A stretch of DNA of 64,000 nucleotides from assembly GCA_042408595.1 (NCBI GenBank), contig JBHOQX010000003.1, forward strand, positions 1 to 64,000, read 5' to 3'. Of this stretch, positions 60,118 to 64,000 are shown one piece after another; the first letter of the stretch is position 1, and each line of letters opens with the position of its first letter. Below the pieces are notes generated by a model. The model had not been told where the DNA came from and made no database searches. It worked only from the letters and a program-made list of their open reading frames with translations. A program made the translations under genes and the position numbers. The stretch is from JBHOQX01 sp042408595. GTDB lineage: Bacteria > Chloroflexota > Chloroflexia > Chloroflexales > Roseiflexaceae.

Positions 60118-62157
60118 TCATCCCTCGGCCGCGTCACCTGTGCGCGCCGGCAGGCGCCCCGATGCCCGCAGCCGGGCCGCGAGCTCGATGAAAGGGGTCA
60201 GCGTCTGCGGGTTGGCCATGGCGTCCGGGTTGGCGGCTTTGTCCGGCGGCACGCCGAGCAGGATTTTCTTCACCGGTACTTCGAGCTTCTTGCCGTTCAG
60301 GGTGCGCGGCACCTCGGCGATCGCAAAGATGTCGTCTGGCACATGGCGCGGCGAGAGCGCCTCGCGGATCGCGCCGCGGATGCGCGCCTGGAGGGCATCG
60401 TCGAGCGTCACCCCGCTGCGCAGCACGACGAACAGCGCCATGTATGGCGCGCCATCCAGCCCCTCCAGATCGACCACCAGGCTGTCCAGCACCTCCGGCA
60501 GCGCCTCGACGACCCGGTACAGCTCGCTCGTGCCGATGCGGATGCCCATGCGGTTGATGGTCGCGTCCGACCGCCCGTAGATGATCGCCCCGCCGCGCGG
60601 CGTGATTTTGATCCAGTCGCCATGCCGCCAGACGCCGGGGTACATCTCGAAATAGCTCTCGCGGTAGCGCCGGCCGTCGGTGTCGTTCCAGAAAAACAAC
60701 GGCATCGACGGGAGCGGCGCGGTGATCACCAGCTCGCCGACCTGGTCGATCACCGCGCGGCCAGCCTCGTCGAATGCCTCGACCTTCGCCCCGAGGCAGC
60801 GGCACTGGATCTCGCCGGCGTAGACCGGCAGCAGCGGGCACCCGCCGACGAACGCCGTGCACACATCCGTTCCGCCGCTGACCGACGCCAGCCAGATGTC
60901 GCGCTGGACATGCGCGTACACCCAGGCGAACCCTTCGACCGGCAGCGGCGAGCCGGTCGATCCAAGCCCGCGCAGGCGGCTCAGGTCGAACGTGAGGCCC
61001 GGCTCGACGCCGGCCTTCATGCAGGCGGCGATGTAGGCCGCGCTCGTGCCGAAGAGGGTCATGCCGCTGTGCTGCGCGAAGGCCCACAGTGCGCCCATGT
61101 CCGGCTGGGCCGGGCTGCCATCGTACAGCAGCACTGTCGCGCCGACCAGCAGCCCGCTGACCAGCAGGTTCCACATCATCCAGCCGGTGGTGGTGAACCA
61201 GAAGAAGCGGTCGCCCGGCCCCAGGTCGAAGTGCAGACTGAGCGACTTGAGGTGCTCCAGCAGGATGCCGCCGTGCCCCTGGACGATCGGCTTGGGCAGG
61301 CCGGTCGTGCCGGACGAGTAGAGGATCCAGAGCGGGTGGTCGAAGGGGACGGGCACGAATAGCAGTTCAGAGTGCAGCGTCTCGCGTGATGCGGTATCGT
61401 CCAGGAATGCAGGCCAGAGCAGGGTATTCGACAGGCCGTCGCTATTCGGTTGCGGATCGAGGTAGGGGACGAGGATGGTTCGTTCGAGCGTCGGGAGGTC
61501 GCGCTGGAGCCCGGCGACCACCGCCCGCCGGTCGAACCGCTTGCCGCCGTAGACGTAGCCATCGGCCGCCAGCAAGACCTTCGGCGCGATCTGGGCGAAG
61601 CGATCGCGCACGCTGGCCTCGCCCATGTCCGGCGAGCAGCTCGACCAGATCGCGCCCAGGCTGGCGCAGGCGAGGAAGGCGACGACCGCCTGGGGGATGT
61701 TCGGCAGGTAGGCCACCACCCGGTCGCCGCGGGCGACGCCGAGCGCCCGCAGGCCGGCGGCCGCCGCGGCGACCTGCCGCCGCAGCTCGGCCCAGGAGAG
61801 CTCGGTGAGCGGCTGCGTCTCGGATTGGAAGATGATCGCCGGGCAGTCGGGCGCGGCGTGGCGGAAGGCGTGCTCGGCGTAGTTGAGGTGCGCGCCGGGG
61901 AACCACTGCGCGCCGGGCATCTCGCGCCGCGGCAGGACGGCCCGGTACGGCTGGGCGGCGCGGATGTCAAAGAATTGCCAGATCGACTCCCAGAACGCTT
62001 CCAGCTCGCTGACCGACCACTCCCACAGCGCCGGATAGCCGTCGAACTGGAGGCCGCGCGTGCGGGCCAGCCAGTCCATGTAGCGCCGGAGCGCGCACCC
62101 GTCGCGCAGCGCGGCGGGCGGCTCCCAGAGCAGAGTTCCCTCGGCGATCGTGCTCAT
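60118..62157 (-). CDS. Acetoacetyl-CoA synthetase
   Basis: A 679-residue ANL-superfamily ligase with CGAGG before ATG 62157. YSSGTTGLPKPIVQGHGG (AMP-binding P-loop), FWFTTTGWMMWNLLVSGLL, GSTGSPLP and SVSGGTDVC, then YGRSDATINRMGIRIG and the C-terminal Lys in LNGKKLEVPVKKIL are typical of acetoacetate-CoA ligase. It activates acetoacetate with ATP and CoA. With the 3-hydroxybutyrate dehydrogenase and a thiolase it makes a path from 3-hydroxybutyrate to acetyl-CoA. Confidence 0.94.
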   Translation of the reverse strand: MSTIAEGTLLWEPPAALRDGCALRRYMDWLARTRGLQFDGYPALWEWSVSELEAFWESIWQFFDIRAAQPYRAVLPRREMPGAQWFPGAHLNYAEHAFRHAAPDCPAIIFQSETQPLTELSWAELRRQVAAAAAGLRALGVARGDRVVAYLPNIPQAVVAFLACASLGAIWSSCSPDMGEASVRDRFAQIAPKVLLAADGYVYGGKRFDRRAVVAGLQRDLPTLERTILVPYLDPQPNSDGLSNTLLWPAFLDDTASRETLHSELLFVPVPFDHPLWILYSSGTTGLPKPIVQGHGGILLEHLKSLSLHFDLGPGDRFFWFTTTGWMMWNLLVSGLLVGATVLLYDGSPAQPDMGALWAFAQHSGMTLFGTSAAYIAACMKAGVEPGLTFDLSRLRGLGSTGSPLPVEGFAWVYAHVQRDIWLASVSGGTDVCTAFVGGCPLLPVYAGEIQCRCLGAKVEAFDEAGRAVIDQVGELVITAPLPSMPLFFWNDTDGRRYRESYFEMYPGVWRHGDWIKITPRGGAIIYGRSDATINRMGIRIGTSELYRVVEALPEVLDSLVVDLEGLDGAPYMALFVVLRSGVTLDDALQARIRGAIREALSPRHVPDDIFAIAEVPRTLNGKKLEVPVKKILLGVPPDKAANPDAMANPQTLTPFIELAARLRASGRLPARTGDAAEG

Positions 62158-62197
62158 GGAATATACCTCGGGATGGTGTGCTGGTGGCTGGGGAATA

Positions 62198-63049
62198 TTA
62201 TACTCCGCTTTGCGCGCCGAGCAGAAACCGCAGCGCGTCCGGCAGTCGGCGGGCCCAGTCGGCCTCGTTGTGCTGGCCGCCCGCATCCTCGACAAACAGC
62301 AGATCGCGGCCCGGCACATAGCCCTTCGCGCGGAGCAGTTCGTCCATCCGGCGCGCGTCGGCCAGCATGCGGCGCACCAGCGGGCGCACCCGCGCCCGCC
62401 CGCGGGGCAGCGGCCCCTCGAGCGTGCCCATATCGAGATAGATGCGGCCCGGCACGCGCGGCGCGGCGGCCACATCGTCGAAGATCGCGCCGCCGCCGAA
62501 CCACAGCGAGGGGCTCATCGCCCCGACCAGCCCGAAGGTCTCCGGGCGGTGGAAGAAGCCATACAGACTGACCAGGCCGCCCATCGACGAGCCCAGCAGG
62601 CCGGTGTGCTCACGCTGCGGCAGCGTGCGGAAGTCACGGTCGATAATTGGCTTGAGCGTATCGGCCAGAAAAGCCAGGTAGGCGTCGGCGTCGCCGGCCT
62701 GCTCGTTGTGGTGGAACGGGCCGTACTCGAACATCCGCCGCTCGCCAGCGTTCGGCACACCCACCACGATCGCCGCGATCCCCTCCTTGTCGAGCGCCTC
62801 CAGCGTCTCGTCGGCGCGCCACTCGCCGGCATAGCTGGTCGCCTGGTCGAACAGGTTTTGCCCGTCGTGCATGTACAGCACCGGGAACCGGCGCTGCGCC
62901 TGGTGGTAGGCGGGCGGCAGGTAGACCAGAATATCGCGCCGGTTATGGAGCTGCGGACTCCAGAGCTGTGGAGAGACCTTCACGGTTCCGCTGACGGTGT
63001 GCTGGCGGCCGCCGACGTAATCCGCGTAGTCGAGCCAGTCGGTCGTCAC
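62198..63049 (-). CDS. Alpha/beta hydrolase, esterase D/Fes-like
   Basis: A 283-residue protein. GTG 63049 is chosen for its AAAGGTG site; an ATG a little upstream is in frame. LYMHDGQNLFDQ, the nucleophile GLLGSSMGGL and the late His in GGQHNEADWARRLPDAL form the serine-hydrolase triad of the esterase D/enterochelin-esterase-like (PF00756) family. Substrate unknown. It ends 40 bp before the acetoacetyl-CoA synthetase start on the same strand, so the two may be co-transcribed, perhaps acting on hydroxybutyrate esters. Confidence 0.88.
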   Translation of the reverse strand: MTTDWLDYADYVGGRQHTVSGTVKVSPQLWSPQLHNRRDILVYLPPAYHQAQRRFPVLYMHDGQNLFDQATSYAGEWRADETLEALDKEGIAAIVVGVPNAGERRMFEYGPFHHNEQAGDADAYLAFLADTLKPIIDRDFRTLPQREHTGLLGSSMGGLVSLYGFFHRPETFGLVGAMSPSLWFGGGAIFDDVAAAPRVPGRIYLDMGTLEGPLPRGRARVRPLVRRMLADARRMDELLRAKGYVPGRDLLFVEDAGGQHNEADWARRLPDALRFLLGAQSGV

Positions 63050-63560
63050 ATCGCACCTTTCGCGCATGCCGCGCCGGTGCGCGGCAAAACGCTGCACATG
63101 GTACGCCAAACCGCCGGTTCCGGCAAGGCGCGCCGACTGATGGCGCGAGCGCGCCGCATCTCCGCCTCGCTCCCCCCGCACGTTCAAGGGCCGGCATGGG
63201 GGTAGGTTTTTTCGTGACTGCCGTGGGTCAGCACGTCCCACCGCCCTTTGGTTCCCCCTCTCGCAGATTGGGAGCCGGGAGCAGGGGAGTGAGGGCCGCG
63301 GGCGTCCGTCCGCGTTGACAGAACCACCTACGCCCGTAAGCATCTCCTGCCCCTTCCCCGCACGTGGGGGCGGGGTGTCTGGGGCACTGGGGCGCGGCTC
63401 CACCGCCGTTGGTCCCCCTCCCGGAACGGGAGCGGGGGTGAGAGGATGGGGGCATAAAGCGCACCGCGGCCCGACCCACGGCGGAGAAGACAGGGGCGAG
63501 AGCCGACGCCGGAAGCATCGGCGGCGCCCATGGGGTATACTTGGTGCGAGCGGCAGACGG
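63050..63560. other. Intergenic region of repeat-like DNA
   Basis: About 510 bp. It contains C/G-rich boilerplate such as CCCCGCACGTGGGGGCGGGG and CCCCTCCCGGAACGGGAG, forming short hairpins at about 63355-63380 and 63415-63435, of a type also seen at 45985-46030. TATACT at 63536-63541 is a likely -10 box for the following gene. No gene is supported. Confidence 0.55.
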
Positions 63561-64000
63561 ATGGACCTGCGGATGGATCAACCTCTTACGGAGCCTTCAG
63601 TCGCACTGGCGAGCCTGGAAGCCCAACTGGCCGAGCTGCGCGCCTTGCGCGAGCGCGACCGGCGGGCGCTCGACGTGCTGCGTAACATCAGCGTCGCCTG
63701 CCGCGGGCGCGCCTCGTTCCGCGAGGTGTTCGAGGCGACCCGCGACGAGCTGGGCGCCGTCTTCCCGCTTGACGCCTGCTACATCGCCCTGTGCGACCTG
63801 GAGCGCGCCGACCGATTCCGGGCGGTGCTGCTCTACGACCAGGGCCTGACCGAATATCTGGAAGACCGCGAACATGGCGCGCTCACCGGCCTGCTGGTGC
63901 GGAACCGCGCCCCGCTGCTGTTTCGCGACCTCGCCGCCGAGCGCGAGCGGGTCCAGGGTGTGCCGCACGCCTTCGGCAACATCACCAAGCCCTCGCGCGC
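63561..64000 (+). CDS. GAF-domain protein, N-terminal part (runs off the window)
   Basis: An open frame from ATG 63561 (or 63573) to the window end, 146 codons visible. A short coiled coil (LASLEAQLAELRALRERDRR) is followed by DVLRNISVACRGRASFREVFEATRDELGAVFPLDACYIALCD and LLYDQGLTEYLED, the first half of a GAF domain. Such N-termini precede histidine kinase, diguanylate cyclase or phosphatase domains; which one is beyond the window. Confidence 0.8.
   Translation, partial: MDLRMDQPLTEPSVALASLEAQLAELRALRERDRRALDVLRNISVACRGRASFREVFEATRDELGAVFPLDACYIALCDLERADRFRAVLLYDQGLTEYLEDREHGALTGLLVRNRAPLLFRDLAAERERVQGVPHAFGNITKPSR

Overview
The window is high-GC bacterial DNA with mostly small intergenic gaps and a gene content that points to Chloroflexota, class Chloroflexia (a Roseiflexus/Kouleothrix-like organism). 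The archaeal-style XPB helicase plus DUF790 (Bax1) pair, a translin-family protein, DUF6062 and CpXC proteins, CHAT-STAND-TPR proteins and abundant decayed intergenic repeats fit that group. The assignment is inference from gene content, not a phylogeny. The block from about 33.3 to 41.2 kb is visibly less GC-rich than its flanks and may have been acquired separately.

Region by region. 0-5.7 kb: the 3' end of a polyphosphate kinase gene, a cytochrome P450, and a three-gene DNA-repair operon (HhH protein, XPB-type helicase, DUF790/Bax1 nuclease). The operon is read from a sigma70-like promoter whose start region is covered by a consensus Gram-positive type LexA box. 5.7-12.4 kb: M20 peptidase, class III aminotransferase, PIG-L deacetylase, DsrE-like protein and an SDR, separated by long repeat-rich gaps. 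12.5-21.2 kb: a truncated DUF1772 gene joined to an ISL3 transposase remnant, an acyltransferase-like membrane protein, a GNAT, a frameshifted flavin-binding gene, translin, a cyclic-nucleotide-binding/ferredoxin fusion, an MFS exporter, a STAS membrane protein and tRNA-Lys(CTT).

21.2-33.9 kb is accessory: a possible phage terminase fragment beside the tRNA, a large CHAT-STAND-TPR protein split from its C-terminal continuation by one in-frame TAG, a SNF2 helicase remnant, the translesion mutasome cassette imuA-imuB-DUF6504-dnaE2, and broken DUF559 and antitoxin/HNH genes. 33.9-41.2 kb is a sensory/membrane cassette: LuxR-type response regulator, YIP1-like protein, transglutaminase-like protein, SdpB/HTTM-DCC protein, a DUF5819-like piece, a short secreted peptide and a ComP-like PDZ/multi-TM histidine kinase. 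The two arms diverge from a region carrying a 9-bp inverted repeat.

41.3-64 kb is mostly housekeeping and metabolism: two thiolases, a DUF4349 lipoprotein, dnaX-ybaB-recR, malQ, Uma2, DUF6062, an MFS exporter, an HxlR regulator with an alditol-oxidase-like enzyme facing a protoglobin, a CpXC protein, a glycosyltransferase 9, 3-hydroxybutyrate dehydrogenase with acetoacetyl-CoA synthetase (ketone-body/polyhydroxybutyrate use), an esterase and the start of a GAF-domain protein. A recurring theme is repeat-like DNA: palindromic elements bounded by CTGCAACG/CGTTGCAG, a related 15-bp inverted repeat, and intergenic-type low-complexity DNA that also appears in frame inside glycosyltransferase 9, DUF790 and dnaX.
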